In this document: piece by piece, positions 53,018-62,288 of the stretch
How the letters are laid out: every line of letters begins with the position of its first letter
How positions within the stretch are numbered: position 1 is the first letter of the stretch
Origin: Desulfomonile tiedjei DSM 6799
Lineage (GTDB): Bacteria; Desulfobacterota; Desulfomonilia; Desulfomonilales; Desulfomonilaceae
Assembly: GCF_000266945.1 (NCBI RefSeq)
Contig: NC_018025.1
Coordinates: 6,436,105-6,500,104, forward strand
Direction: 5' to 3'
DNA length: 64,000 nt
Program-made: the position numbers and the translations under genes
Notes under the pieces: model-generated
What the model saw: the letters and a program-made list of their open reading frames with translations, nothing else
What the model was told of the DNA's origin: nothing
The model's database searches: none

Positions 53018-54130
53018 TTAACAACGACATGCAGGCTGTGGTGTAAAAGGCTTCGTAAGAACAAATTGCCAGATTTGCATGTATCGAGCCCTGAATGCGC
53101 CTGCGCACGATAGCAGATAATATTCCCACATGCGTTTGAATCTGTTGCCGTATTTCTCCTCAAGCTGAGGCCATCCCTCCTGGAATCTCCTGTTCCAGGC
53201 CAATAGTGTTTTCTCGTAATGAGGTCCGAGATTGTGGAGATCTTCAAGCACAAATAGACCCTCGGCCGCTCTGGTCACCTGCGCGATACTCGGCAATTCT
53301 CCATTGGGAAAGATGTACTTGTGCATCCACGGATCGGTATCCCTGGCAGATTCGTTTATTCCAATGGTGTGGAGCAGGAAGATTCCCCCATCCTTCAGGC
53401 AACGATGCGCGGTTTCCATATAAATTCTATAATTTTTCCGACCGACATGCTCGAACATACCTACTGATACGATCTTATCGAACACACCCTGCACTTCCCG
53501 ATAATCCTGGTGCAGCACATGAACGGGAAGATTCTGGCACCATTCCCGAGCAAATCGAATCTGTTCCTGCGAAATGTTTACGCCGGTAACGGTACAACCA
53601 TAGTTCTCGGCCATGTACCGGGCAAGACCACCCCACCCAAAGCCGATATCAAGAACATGATCGTTTTTGTTCAGGCTAAGTTTCTTGCAGATAAGCTCCA
53701 TTTTGTGTTGCTGAGCCTCTTCCAAGTCCCCCGTTCCATTGAAGTAACCGCAGCTATATTGATTATACGAATCGAGAAAAGTGAAGAAGAGCTCATTCCC
53801 GAGGTCATAGTGTCGTTCTGCAACCTGCTTCGATCGGGAGACAGTTTGACAATTCAAAAGAAACAGTTGAATCGCAGGAACAAGCGACCGAAGCCCGCCT
53901 CTGAGATTTCGATCTGCTCTCGTGATCAGCAGACGGTGAATAAGTTCATCAACTTGAGCACAGTCCCACCACCCGTCCATGTACGATTCGCCCAGTCCCA
54001 GGCTTTTATCTCGAAATACGCGGGAATAGGTTCTGTCGTCGTGAATACGGATATCCCAAGGATTCGAGCCATTTACGACTATTCCAGATGATGAGAGCAG
54101 TTCGTCTATCACGCTTCTGTAGTCTTGCAT
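53018..54130 (-). CDS. cfa: Cyclopropane-fatty-acyl-phospholipid synthase
   Basis: A 370-residue SAM-dependent enzyme that adds a methylene bridge to unsaturated fatty-acid chains in membrane lipids. LGLGESYMDGWWDC near 45-58 is the N-terminal lipid-binding signature. HYDLGNELFFTFLDS follows near 108, the SAM site is VLDIGFGWGGLARYMAENYG near 160-179, and VSVGMFEHVGRKNYRIY near 225 is characteristic. The ATG at 54130 follows a strong GGGAGGGGG site and is preferred over 54145. It is convergent with the ABC importer and has its own upstream region. Confidence 0.93.
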   Translation of the reverse strand: MQDYRSVIDELLSSSGIVVNGSNPWDIRIHDDRTYSRVFRDKSLGLGESYMDGWWDCAQVDELIHRLLITRADRNLRGGLRSLVPAIQLFLLNCQTVSRSKQVAERHYDLGNELFFTFLDSYNQYSCGYFNGTGDLEEAQQHKMELICKKLSLNKNDHVLDIGFGWGGLARYMAENYGCTVTGVNISQEQIRFAREWCQNLPVHVLHQDYREVQGVFDKIVSVGMFEHVGRKNYRIYMETAHRCLKDGGIFLLHTIGINESARDTDPWMHKYIFPNGELPSIAQVTRAAEGLFVLEDLHNLGPHYEKTLLAWNRRFQEGWPQLEEKYGNRFKRMWEYYLLSCAGAFRARYMQIWQFVLTKPFTPQPACRC

Positions 54131-54518
54131 TGTGCCCCCTCCCATTTATCTATGTGGCACCAGCCGATGTCTCAATATGTCCGTACATCCGGTTTTATGT
54201 ATGCTTTGGGCGCCTCTTTTATACGAAGGAAACGTAAAGGTATTCACGTACCTCTTACAAATGTTCAACTGATGCAGTCGGTTCGTTCCTGTTTATCGGA
54301 AGGACCGTGTCCGGTACACTCGGTTCATCTATTGCCAAATGTTGAATAATAACTCTACAATAATTAGTTGGAGTACGTTATTTGTTGCCGCTCTTGCATA
54401 AAAAGATTATGATTCAATTAGAGCAAGCAATCAAGCTTTTTCAGAGTCATTGTCTCATTACAGTGCCATTGGGCCTGTGAAGACGATTGCACCGAACTCT
54501 CGGTGAGGATGGAACACT
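54131..54518. other. Divergent intergenic region of cfa and pssA
   Basis: About 390 bp holding the promoters of two divergent lipid genes. No repeat copy or RNA motif was recognised, and the one 74-codon frame has no ribosome site. Confidence 0.4.
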
Positions 54519-55379
54519 ATGGCAAGAAGACGCAGACCTTTTTTCAGGAGAAAGAGACAGGAAGGTGAAGAGTACCCGGCGAGGCCGCCGCGAAAGAGGA
54601 TTCAGATAGCAAAAATGAAGCAGGGGATCTTTATCCTGCCTTCCCTTTTGACTTTGACCTCGATATTCTTCAGTTTTTACAGCATTATAAATTCCATCAA
54701 AGAGCAGTTTGTGGTCGCAGCCGCGCTGATCCTTGTTGCAGGTTTCTTTGACGGCATAGACGGCAAAGTAGCTCGGCTCACGAATACAACGACGAAATTC
54801 GGCCTGGAACTGGATTCTCTCGCTGACGTGATTTCATTTGGGGTGGCCCCTGCAATACTCATGTACATGTGGGCGCTGAGTCCGACTGCACAGATAGGTT
54901 GGGTGACCGCATTCTTATTCGTATCCTGCGGTGCTTTGAGATTGGCACGATTCAACGTGCAGTCCGGAACGATAGATTCAAAGAAATTCAACGGCCTCCC
55001 CATTCCGGCTGCGGCAGTAATGCTATCCACGACAGTGCTCTTTTTTCACAAGCTCGAAATCGAACCCGAGCAATTCAGGCTTGCACTCCTGATCCTGACG
55101 CTGGTGTTGTCCTTTCTCATGGTAAGCGCGATCAAATTTCACGCGTTCAAAGAGTTCACTCTCGTCAAAGAGAACCCGTTCATGTCGACAGTGGCATTCG
55201 TGCTCCTGCTCGCCCTGATTGCAGTAGCTCCCTTTGTCGTGCCCTTCATTCTGATCTCCGGGTATGTTATTTCCGGGCCGATAATGACATTGATCTGGGT
55301 ACTCAAGAGGAAACAGCAAGCGCAGGAACAAACCGATGCCCCTCAGGAAACCCAGGTGCCGGTAGAGCAACCTCGCTGA
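54519..55379 (+). CDS. pssA: CDP-diacylglycerol-serine O-phosphatidyltransferase PssA
   Basis: An integral membrane enzyme that makes phosphatidylserine, the precursor of phosphatidylethanolamine. The CDP-alcohol phosphotransferase motif (D-G-x2-A-R-x8-G-x3-D-x3-D) reads DGKVARLTNTTTKFGLELD plus SLAD near 85-108. About seven hydrophobic segments follow a very basic 33-residue N-terminus. At 286 residues it is of the Bacillus-like membrane type with a longer tail. It is divergent from cfa, another phospholipid gene. Confidence 0.92.
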   Translation: MARRRRPFFRRKRQEGEEYPARPPRKRIQIAKMKQGIFILPSLLTLTSIFFSFYSIINSIKEQFVVAAALILVAGFFDGIDGKVARLTNTTTKFGLELDSLADVISFGVAPAILMYMWALSPTAQIGWVTAFLFVSCGALRLARFNVQSGTIDSKKFNGLPIPAAAVMLSTTVLFFHKLEIEPEQFRLALLILTLVLSFLMVSAIKFHAFKEFTLVKENPFMSTVAFVLLLALIAVAPFVVPFILISGYVISGPIMTLIWVLKRKQQAQEQTDAPQETQVPVEQPR

Positions 55380-55388
55380 GACTAGCCC

Positions 55389-55405
55389 TGTGACCTGTGG
55401 TCACA
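55389..55405. terminator. Short perfect hairpin after pssA
   Basis: A 7-bp stem (TGTGACC and GGTCACA) with a TGT loop begins 10 bp past the stop. A second inverted repeat (GGGATCCGA at 55422-55430 with TCGGATCCC at 55451-55459) follows. One or both may separate the convergent genes, though T-runs are weak. Confidence 0.4.
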
Positions 55406-55500
55406 AGCAGCATACACATTCGGGATCCGAAGCAACAGAATCTTTCGTGCTCGGATCCCTCATTGTAATGTTTCTTCACTCAATTCAATTGTGTCCAACC

Positions 55501-56334
55501 CTAGAACACAATAGCTGAATATCCGACAAAGCTGGTGCCGGGCATTATGTCGTGGCTCGTATAATAGTCCAGAAGCGTTCCGCTATGTATTCCATGGAAT
55601 CCGACGGAAGCCATAACAGAAGCTATGGGGCCGGCCGAGCAAGTGTTATGCTTTTGAAATGCGTCGTCGATCACGCCTTGGACATCGCCGGTTAAAGCCT
55701 TGTCGATCAAAGACCGGTCGTTTTCTTCTCTGACCCATGTAACTGCAGAAGCCCCTGTTCCTTTAGGAGAAAAACCGTAATTCGGACCGTAGTGCGTTAG
55801 ATCTGCCGAGCCGATGTAGATTGCGCTCAAACCCTTTTCATTGAGCAGATTATGGATTGATTCTGCCAAAATCGCTGCTTGCTTTGTTGCCGGAGAATGA
55901 ACAGCGATCACGGGAATATGTGGAAAGAACATACGGATCATAGGAAGCTGAATTTCTACGGTATTATCAGCAAAATTTCTTCCCGCGAACACGGCATTTC
56001 CGGAAGAGACCGCCGTTTTTGCAAGATGAGAATCCAGAGGCTGCATTCCAAAGGGAGTTTCCCATTCATCGTCAGCATAGATGATCGGACTTCCCGATGG
56101 TAGATGTCCGCCGAAGAGCACGATGCGATCCGGGTGTGCCGATTCTGCAAGAGTCTTCATCACTTTTGCCGCAGCTTTGCCGGAAAAGTACCACCCTGCG
56201 TGGGGAGCTATCCCACCTTTCCACGATCCGGCCGGAGCCTTGAATCCGGTCAAGAACTCTTCTATTTCTCGACGACATTGTTCCGCACTTTCGGGATACC
56301 ATCCGCTGGGCAAAGCCCTCTTTCGCGTGCTCAT
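55501..56334 (-). CDS. amrB: AmmeMemoRadiSam system protein B (MEMO1 family)
   Basis: A 277-residue MEMO-family protein, related in fold to extradiol dioxygenases and encoded in many anaerobes with a radical-SAM enzyme and an AMMECR1 protein. The usual His-rich sites are GGIAPHAGWYFSGKAAA near 40-56, ADNTVEIQLPMIRMFFP near 120-136, and IGSADLTHYGPNYGF near 180. The ATG at 56334 with a GGGGGAAAA site is chosen over 56376. The partner genes A and radical SAM are not adjacent. The biochemical role is unsettled. Confidence 0.88.
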   Translation of the reverse strand: MSTRKRALPSGWYPESAEQCRREIEEFLTGFKAPAGSWKGGIAPHAGWYFSGKAAAKVMKTLAESAHPDRIVLFGGHLPSGSPIIYADDEWETPFGMQPLDSHLAKTAVSSGNAVFAGRNFADNTVEIQLPMIRMFFPHIPVIAVHSPATKQAAILAESIHNLLNEKGLSAIYIGSADLTHYGPNYGFSPKGTGASAVTWVREENDRSLIDKALTGDVQGVIDDAFQKHNTCSAGPIASVMASVGFHGIHSGTLLDYYTSHDIMPGTSFVGYSAIVF

Positions 56335-56437
56335 TTTTTCCCCCGATGCACATCCGTTAAACTCTATCCGAAACACGCGAATCAGTATAGCAGTCCAGCA
56401 TTACAATCAAAGAGGAAAATCAGGTAGGAAATTCTAT

Positions 56438-58969
56438 TTATTCGTCAGACACAATGCCAGCCACGGGAGTTCGTGAGAGCTTGATACTCGGATACAGCGA
56501 AGCGATAACACATGCTATTCCGGTCAATACGAACGTGCGGGCGAATACCCACGGGTTCACATAAATATCGATGGACCATCCAAACGATCGATAATTTATC
56601 GCGTACACGATGATAAAAGTCAGTATGATTCCGCATACAACAGAAATTAAGTAGGCGGCAAGCCCCATAATGAGCGCCTGGTATACGTTCATTTTGCTCG
56701 TTTCTCCAGGAGTGAGTCCAAGATAACCAAGCACTGCGATTTCCCGCGATCTCTCCAACAATATGGCCATAAGCGCAGTGGCTACTCCCAGCAGAGCTAC
56801 CATGAGGGAGACTCCTTTAAGGGTTGCTGTGGGAGCAAAGGTTTTGTCGAAAATGACCAGCACATTTTCTTTCATCTTGGTATTGGAAACAATGGTTCGA
56901 TCCAGTCCCGGAAAATCGTTGATGATCGAACGGCGCACCGGTTCCGGTGAGACTCCTGGCTTCATAAAAATCGCGACAGACTGGACTCGCGGATCTCTCC
57001 AGATCTGCTCATATACGATTCGATCTATATGCAAAGTACCCTGATCCGAAGAATAATCCCGCACCACAGATGCAATCGGAAAGGAGCGGCTCCCTTCGGG
57101 GGTTTGCAGGTCAACCGTATCTCCCGGTTTCAGGTTAAAACGAAAAGACAAAGGTTCCGAGATGAACACTGCCCCTTTCTTCAGAGCTGTCCAAGGGTCT
57201 TCTTTTCCTCTGAGAAACACAAAACGGGAATGGCGCTCCAGAACTGCTGCATCTACGATGCGCAATCGCACCGGTTTTCCCTCGAGATACACTTCGTGGG
57301 TGGAATACCGCTCCACGTCTTGAATTTGAGGATTTTTGGCGAGATCTTCCATAAGCTTTTCTGGAAGCGGATGGTCCCATTTTGTTGTCGCAGGAGAAAT
57401 ATACAGATCTCCCTGGAGGGAACCTTCAAGCCATGCATCCACCGAGTTCCTGAAGCTGTAGATCATCGTGTCCACGCCAACGGTCATGGACAGCGCGACC
57501 GCCAGTGCTGCCACGGAAATGCTGGTTCGGCTCAAGGAGGCTCGTATGGTCCGTGCAGCAAGGAATCCTTCCAGCGAACGGAACCCTTTTCTGAGCCACG
57601 TTCCCAGAATATGACAGAGCGGAGACAGAATGCCGGGCGTGAAGAGTGCAAACGCCAGTGTCATGGCAAACGCCGAGGCAAATCCCCAAAATATGGAAAA
57701 CCGGGAAGCCCAGGCGCTCGCCAGTGATAAAAGGAAACAAAGCAATCCCAGCACGAACAGTACGCGTTTCAAGTTGTGCGCACGATCTTCTATAGACTGC
57801 CTCTTGAGTCCAAGTATGGGCGGAGTGAAAGCCACCTCCAGGGCGGGCAAACCAGTGCCGATGAGTGTAGCAAGAAAGCCCACAGCGATACCGATAAGCG
57901 CAATATGTAGCGTTAGTTCGATTTTGGCAGTTTGAATGTAAAAGTAGAGGTCGGTGATTGTAGAAGACACTTTGGCAATGCTCCACCACGCAATCGCATA
58001 ACCAAAGAGTATTCCGAGGACGCTGCCGACCGCTCCCAGCAAGATGGATTCCAGCAAGAAAGCTGCGACCAGGCCGCGATTATCGGTCCCAAGTGTCAAC
58101 AGTAACGACATGTCTTCTCTCCGGGACAGGACAGAAAACATACTGAAGTTATAGATCAGAAACGTTCCGACGAACAAAGCCAGAAGACTCATAGCTGCAA
58201 GATTCAGTTGGAATGAGTACAGCATTGCCGTTAATGTGGATTTTTGTGTGCTCGCATCGGTGAGTCTCAGAGCATCCGGCAAGTCTGCTCGGAATTTCTC
58301 GGCATCACCTTTCAGAATTATGTCTATGCGATCCAGGTATCCTGTTTTGCCGAACACGTCCTGAGCAGCAGAAATATCCATGATCGCAAGATTTTCTGTC
58401 AACAGACCTTCATTCGCTCCGGGAATCCTCCCCAGAATTTTGACTTTCTTCTCCAACCCGGCTGTGAGCACGGTAATTGTATTACCCTCGTGCAGGTTGA
58501 ATTTGTCCATGACAGCCCCTGTCAGGTAAATTCCCGGAACAGGTCCGCTGAGGAATTCTATGAACGCGGAAGGTTCTGTCCCACCCTGAGAAGGTGTAAA
58601 TGAGCGGAGTTCTCCATCCAGAAACGGATCGATCCCAAGAAAACGGATGGATTCGTCACCCGTTTCCAGGCTGGTGGCCATCACATCGATAACAGGAGAA
58701 GCCACTTGTACGGATGGATGTTTCCAAATAGAAGCAAAGAGTTTCTCGTCGACTCTGCCATATCCGGAGATGATAGAATGCGTTGCTTTCCCTCCCAGGA
58801 ACTCCACGGAAGAAGCAAAAGAAGCCAGAGCGGAACTGTTGATCAACTCGACAGCCACGATGATGCCTACTCCGAGACATATTCCCATAGTACAGAGGAT
58901 TGCCAGGACAGCATGGCGCCGGTAATATTTCAGGTTGAATTTCAGGAGGGTCCGGATTCCTGTTGTCAT
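56438..58969 (-). CDS. ABC transporter permease with two FtsX domains
   Basis: An 843-residue membrane protein with an N-terminal helix (residues of about 20-40), a periplasmic MacB-like domain, and two FtsX-type four-helix units (about 255-400 and 715-835), plus extra helices near 405-455. This double-FtsX plan is found in lipoprotein- or lipid-export permeases that work with a LolD-like ATPase. The ATPase gene lies 53 bp upstream on the same strand and an exported protein ahead of that, so the three probably form one system. The cargo is unknown. Confidence 0.9.
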   Translation of the reverse strand: MTTGIRTLLKFNLKYYRRHAVLAILCTMGICLGVGIIVAVELINSSALASFASSVEFLGGKATHSIISGYGRVDEKLFASIWKHPSVQVASPVIDVMATSLETGDESIRFLGIDPFLDGELRSFTPSQGGTEPSAFIEFLSGPVPGIYLTGAVMDKFNLHEGNTITVLTAGLEKKVKILGRIPGANEGLLTENLAIMDISAAQDVFGKTGYLDRIDIILKGDAEKFRADLPDALRLTDASTQKSTLTAMLYSFQLNLAAMSLLALFVGTFLIYNFSMFSVLSRREDMSLLLTLGTDNRGLVAAFLLESILLGAVGSVLGILFGYAIAWWSIAKVSSTITDLYFYIQTAKIELTLHIALIGIAVGFLATLIGTGLPALEVAFTPPILGLKRQSIEDRAHNLKRVLFVLGLLCFLLSLASAWASRFSIFWGFASAFAMTLAFALFTPGILSPLCHILGTWLRKGFRSLEGFLAARTIRASLSRTSISVAALAVALSMTVGVDTMIYSFRNSVDAWLEGSLQGDLYISPATTKWDHPLPEKLMEDLAKNPQIQDVERYSTHEVYLEGKPVRLRIVDAAVLERHSRFVFLRGKEDPWTALKKGAVFISEPLSFRFNLKPGDTVDLQTPEGSRSFPIASVVRDYSSDQGTLHIDRIVYEQIWRDPRVQSVAIFMKPGVSPEPVRRSIINDFPGLDRTIVSNTKMKENVLVIFDKTFAPTATLKGVSLMVALLGVATALMAILLERSREIAVLGYLGLTPGETSKMNVYQALIMGLAAYLISVVCGIILTFIIVYAINYRSFGWSIDIYVNPWVFARTFVLTGIACVIASLYPSIKLSRTPVAGIVSDE

Positions 58970-59022
58970 CCCTGTGATTTTTCTATCGAGATCGATTTCG
59001 ATCTACTGCCGAACACTAAACT

Positions 59023-59727
59023 TCAGGTTCGATCGAGTTCTTTAGGAGCAGTGTTGTCTTCCTGGAGAAGCCTGCCTCTGCTCAGACGAAATTTTCTGTC
59101 CGCCATCCAGAGAGCTTCGGAGCTGTGGGTCACCATGATAAGGGTAGTTTGACGATCGCGGCAGATCTCGTATATGAGGGAGAGTATGCGGTCTCCGGTT
59201 TCAGAATCCAGATTACCCGTGGGTTCGTCAGCAAGAATCAATCGGGGTTCTTTGATGAGAGCACGCGCAATGGCTACACGTTGTTGTTCGCCTCCGGATA
59301 GTTGTTCCGGGAACTTATCCCATTGTCCGTCAAGCCCTACCGCAGAGAGTATTTCTCTGGCTTTGGATTCCTGAGATACGCCCAGGAGATCCAAAGGCAG
59401 CATCAGGTTTTCTCCCACCGTCAAAGTCGGGAACAGATTAAACGATTGAAAAATGAAACCGACATCTCTCCTGCGATACTCTGCAAGCTTTACGGTAGAA
59501 AGACCTGTGATCTCGTTGCCGTTGAAAAAGATCCTGCCCTCTGTTGGAGAATCCATTCCTCCGACAAGATTGAGAAACGTGGTCTTTCCCGATCCGCTTT
59601 TTCCCAGGAGGATGATGCGTTCCCCGTGTTCTATTCGGAGGTTCACATCCCTCAAAGGGAAGACTTCGCTACCCTCGCCGTTATGAAAACGTTTGCTTAC
59701 ATGTACGAGGTTCAGGAGAGATTTCAT
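59023..59727 (-). CDS. ABC transporter ATPase, LolD/MacB type
   Basis: A 234-residue ATPase. Walker A is GKSGSGKTT near 42-50, the Q-loop is [15 protein letters not shown] near 90-104, the signature is [15 protein letters not shown] near 143-157, and Walker B is [13 protein letters not shown] near 163. The short linker and GNLD motif are typical of LolD/MacB/FtsE-type exporters. It pairs with the following FtsX-type permease and starts 32 bp after the stop of the exported protein. Confidence 0.93.
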   Translation of the reverse strand: MKSLLNLVHVSKRFHNGEGSEVFPLRDVNLRIEHGERIILLGKSGSGKTTFLNLVGGMDSPTEGRIFFNGNEITGLSTVKLAEYRRRDVGFIFQSFNLFPTLTVGENLMLPLDLLGVSQESKAREILSAVGLDGQWDKFPEQLSGGEQQRVAIARALIKEPRLILADEPTGNLDSETGDRILSLIYEICRDRQTTLIMVTHSSEALWMADRKFRLSRGRLLQEDNTAPKELDRT

Positions 59728-59759
59728 TGCCTCTCTTGAGAACAGCCGGAATTTTCACG

Positions 59760-60623
59760 CTATCGTGTGGAGGTCTTGGTTTTGGCAGAGGCTCTTTCGT
59801 CGGTCGTAGAGGAATAAATTCTCTGGAGTCTCTTCTGCCACCATTCACTTCGTTTTTTCCGGAATGTCATGTAATCGTTCCTCTTAGGGAGCTTATTATC
59901 ATTGAAGACCAGCCATAGTCGGGTAATGGTGACATCTTCCAGGACCCAGCCAAGCTGCATACAGATAAGATCGCCTTCGGAAAGCTTCCCCATTTCCTCG
60001 TCCAACTCCGCTGCTGTCGGTTCTACTTCCCGATAAATCGCATCCCGGAATTTCGGATCTTTCATAAGCTCAACGGGGTGTTTGCGTTTCTTATCCGCCA
60101 ATTCTTTTGCTGCAACTACGACTCTCATGAAGTCTCGTTTCATGAGCGGGATGCCATAGGATACGATTTTGTCGGCAACGGGTTTCAGGCCCAAAACCTT
60201 TTTCTTTTCTTCGGAAGAAAACGCGAGAGAGTAGGGAAGCGAATCGATATTTCTTTGCGCATCTCTCAGCTTATGAACCTGTTCCTCAAGGAAGAGCAGG
60301 CTGTTGAGAGGGCTTCGTTCGGCTTGTTTTTCGTAAAAATCGAGCGAAGGATGTGCACGCAAAAGAGGTTTGGTAGCGTATTGGTTCAGATCGCGTAATT
60401 CCTGCTTCAGGAATTCATCAATGATAACCTTATTTCCTTCGGCATTGACTTCGCGCGCGATCTGTTGATCCGACATATTTTTGATTGATACAGCATGAGC
60501 TCCTGAAGCTGTCATAGAAAAGAGGAAAATGGCCGTCAAAATGGAAAACGGCAGACGAGTTTGAATCGCCAGTGGTTTCTTCTCCCTTTCAGAAAAAATT
60601 CTTAATATACCAAAACTGCGCAT
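59760..60623 (-). CDS. Exported hypothetical protein upstream of the ABC exporter
   Basis: A 287-residue protein of no recognised family. The N-terminus has a basic stretch, then a hydrophobic core at residues of about 27-42 and a likely cleavage near GAHAVS (45), i.e. a signal peptide. The mature part is alpha-helical and highly charged, with a basic Ser/Thr/Lys-rich C-terminus. It is the first gene of the probable three-gene unit with the LolD-type ATPase and the FtsX permease, so it could be a periplasmic partner. The start may lie at an internal residue. Confidence 0.68.
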   Translation of the reverse strand: MRSFGILRIFSEREKKPLAIQTRLPFSILTAIFLFSMTASGAHAVSIKNMSDQQIAREVNAEGNKVIIDEFLKQELRDLNQYATKPLLRAHPSLDFYEKQAERSPLNSLLFLEEQVHKLRDAQRNIDSLPYSLAFSSEEKKKVLGLKPVADKIVSYGIPLMKRDFMRVVVAAKELADKKRKHPVELMKDPKFRDAIYREVEPTAAELDEEMGKLSEGDLICMQLGWVLEDVTITRLWLVFNDNKLPKRNDYMTFRKKRSEWWQKRLQRIYSSTTDERASAKTKTSTR

Positions 60624-60825
60624 AGCAAATCCTCATTTACTTCTTGTTGCATCAGAGAGCTTCCATTTAGGGCTCCTTCTTTCTCTTATGCTCGAAGCTC
60701 TCAATAGTAAAGTAATCCAGAATATTCTGCTTGGTGCATATATCAACACGCGAGCGACGGAACTCGATTCGAGACAGTTCATATCCACATCGTTTTTGAG
60801 ACACAGCTCTTTCGAACAAGATCCC

Positions 60826-61485
60826 TTACTTTGCGGAGATTTTGTTTCCCAGCCATTCAGTCAATTTGTCCATGCCCTCCCCGGTCTTGGCGGAAACGGG
60901 AAAGATCTGGATAGATGGATTCATGGCCAAGACTGTCTTGCGCAATTCCTCCATGCTGAAATCAGTGTAAGGGAGAAGATCTATTTTGTTCAGAACCAGG
61001 GCATTTGATTCCGTGAACATGAGCGGGTATTTCAGCGGCTTGTCATGACCTTCCGGAATGGAAAGAATCATCACTTTAACGTCTTCTCCCAGTTTGAATT
61101 CTGCAGGACACACGAGATTACCGACGTTTTCAATAATCACCAACTGCTTTCCGTCCAGGCCGAGACTCCCGGCAGCAGAAAGGATCATGTTTGCATCAAG
61201 ATGGCATGCCCCTTTTGTATTAATCTGTACCACATCTACACTGGTAGACTGCACTTTTTGAGCATCCACGTCGGAAGCAATGTCACCTTCTATAACGCCG
61301 ATTTTGAACTTATCGGATAATGCTTCGATAATTCTGAGAATAAGCGATGTTTTTCCTGCTCCCGGCGATGACATGAGATTCATCACAAATACTCGAGAAT
61401 TGTCGAATTTGGCTTTCAAGTTTTCCGCGAGTAAGTCGTTTGCACTGAGAATATCTTCATTAACATTCAATGTCTTTACGGGCAT
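60826..61485 (-). CDS. hypB: Hydrogenase/urease nickel incorporation GTPase HypB
   Basis: A G3E-type GTPase that delivers nickel to hydrogenase precursors. The P-loop SSPGAGKTS is at residues 39-47, EGDIASDVDA near 66-75, the metal-site GACHLDA near 92-98 with Cys94 and His95, Cys126 in NLVCPAEF, and NKID at 166-169. The 219-residue length is the basic form: the His-rich N-terminal nickel store seen in some species is absent. hypA and the other hyp genes are not adjacent. The start is directly beside the stop of the YkgJ-type gene. Confidence 0.93.
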   Translation of the reverse strand: MPVKTLNVNEDILSANDLLAENLKAKFDNSRVFVMNLMSSPGAGKTSLILRIIEALSDKFKIGVIEGDIASDVDAQKVQSTSVDVVQINTKGACHLDANMILSAAGSLGLDGKQLVIIENVGNLVCPAEFKLGEDVKVMILSIPEGHDKPLKYPLMFTESNALVLNKIDLLPYTDFSMEELRKTVLAMNPSIQIFPVSAKTGEGMDKLTEWLGNKISAK

Positions 61486-61836
61486 TTAGTGTCTCCTTTT
61501 CGAGTTCCTGCCTCTTTTTCGCTTTTTTTCTGCACCGCGAACAGCGGTTAACGTATCTTTATAACGAATGTATTCCAGATATGCACACTCGTCCGGCAAC
61601 CAGTTCAGAGTTCTCACCAGATGTTCCGTCAGGCTTATACAATCCGGCTCCGCTATGTGACGGTTCTCGTACACCTTACATAAATTCGTCTTGGTGTCCA
61701 GATACTGGCAGGGCTCATCAGTGTAGCGAATTACACCACCACCCAGGTCCACTTTTTCATAGCAGCATCGGCCGCACTTGCGGCAGATCGCTTCCCAGTC
61801 TTTCCTGTCCAAATCTTCGCGCAAATCCACATGCAC
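61486..61836 (-). CDS. YkgJ-type zinc/iron-chelating domain protein
   Basis: A 116-residue protein of the CxxCxxCC family. Cys18, Cys21, Cys24 and Cys25 (ICRKCGRCC), Cys43 (PCQYLD), Cys53 (LCKVYE) and a later Cys in AEPDCISL are the expected metal ligands. The very basic C-terminus (RGAEKKRKRGRNSKRRH) is unusual. The gene ends exactly where hypB begins, so the two are co-transcribed and probably coupled, hinting at a role in metal handling. The substrate metal is not known. Confidence 0.85.
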   Translation of the reverse strand: MHVDLREDLDRKDWEAICRKCGRCCYEKVDLGGGVIRYTDEPCQYLDTKTNLCKVYENRHIAEPDCISLTEHLVRTLNWLPDECAYLEYIRYKDTLTAVRGAEKKRKRGRNSKRRH

Positions 61837-61972
61837 CTCTTGCGAAAACGTAGCATAAAATGTTGGAGATAAAAAGGGCTACCGCCAACCGCTCAAAGCC
61901 GTATAGTCTTCATAGAATCTGTTCAGGGAAGGTCCGTGACGAAAGATGATAGTCCTGGAGGTGAGCTCTGTG

Positions 61973-62156
61973 TATAGCAACCCCAAAACTAATGTCCGAT
62001 TGAGGATAGAAGTATTGGTGGGTGCCGGCCTCCGTGCCGGCACTTTTTTAATATAATCAATAATATATATGAAATGGACCAGCAGGGACGCCGGTCCCTA
62101 CTAATATCTTGTATTCGAGCGTGGGATAAGGGTCAGAATTTTGGCAATCGCTTATA
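61973..62156 (+). repeat. F1 foldback element, copy 9
   Basis: A full-length 184-bp plus-orientation copy. The left end is TATAGCAACCCCAAAAC (slightly mutated) and the right, read inward, TATAAGCGATTGCCAAAA. The first hairpin is perfect and the centre is more AT-rich than in other copies. It lies between the YkgJ-type gene and parA. Confidence 0.85.
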
Positions 62157-62263
62157 CTCGTATTCTCACGTATTCACGGAAAGTGAAACTTTTTCTACAA
62201 AAAGACAGTGATTGCTTGGTTCCGAGACTCTTTTGTGATATTAGGATTCCCCGGATCTCTAGA

Positions 62264-62277
62264 CACTATATATAGTG
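62264..62277. promoter_or_regulatory. Perfect palindrome upstream of parA
   Basis: CACTATATATAGTG is a perfect 14-bp palindrome lying 11 bp before the parA start. It could be an operator or contain the -10 region. The assignment is an inference from position. Confidence 0.4.
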
Positions 62278-62288
62278 GGTTAGCAAAA

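Noticed and set aside
52861..53253. A 130-codon minus-strand frame overlapping the 3' end of cfa
   Set aside because: It is in a different phase within cfa and extends into AT-rich intergenic DNA; no family or start signal supports it.
2427..62156. CRISPR-like reading of the repeats
   Set aside because: The repeat units are 184-188 bp, dispersed over 60 kb, palindromic and in both orientations; there is no spacer array and no cas gene.
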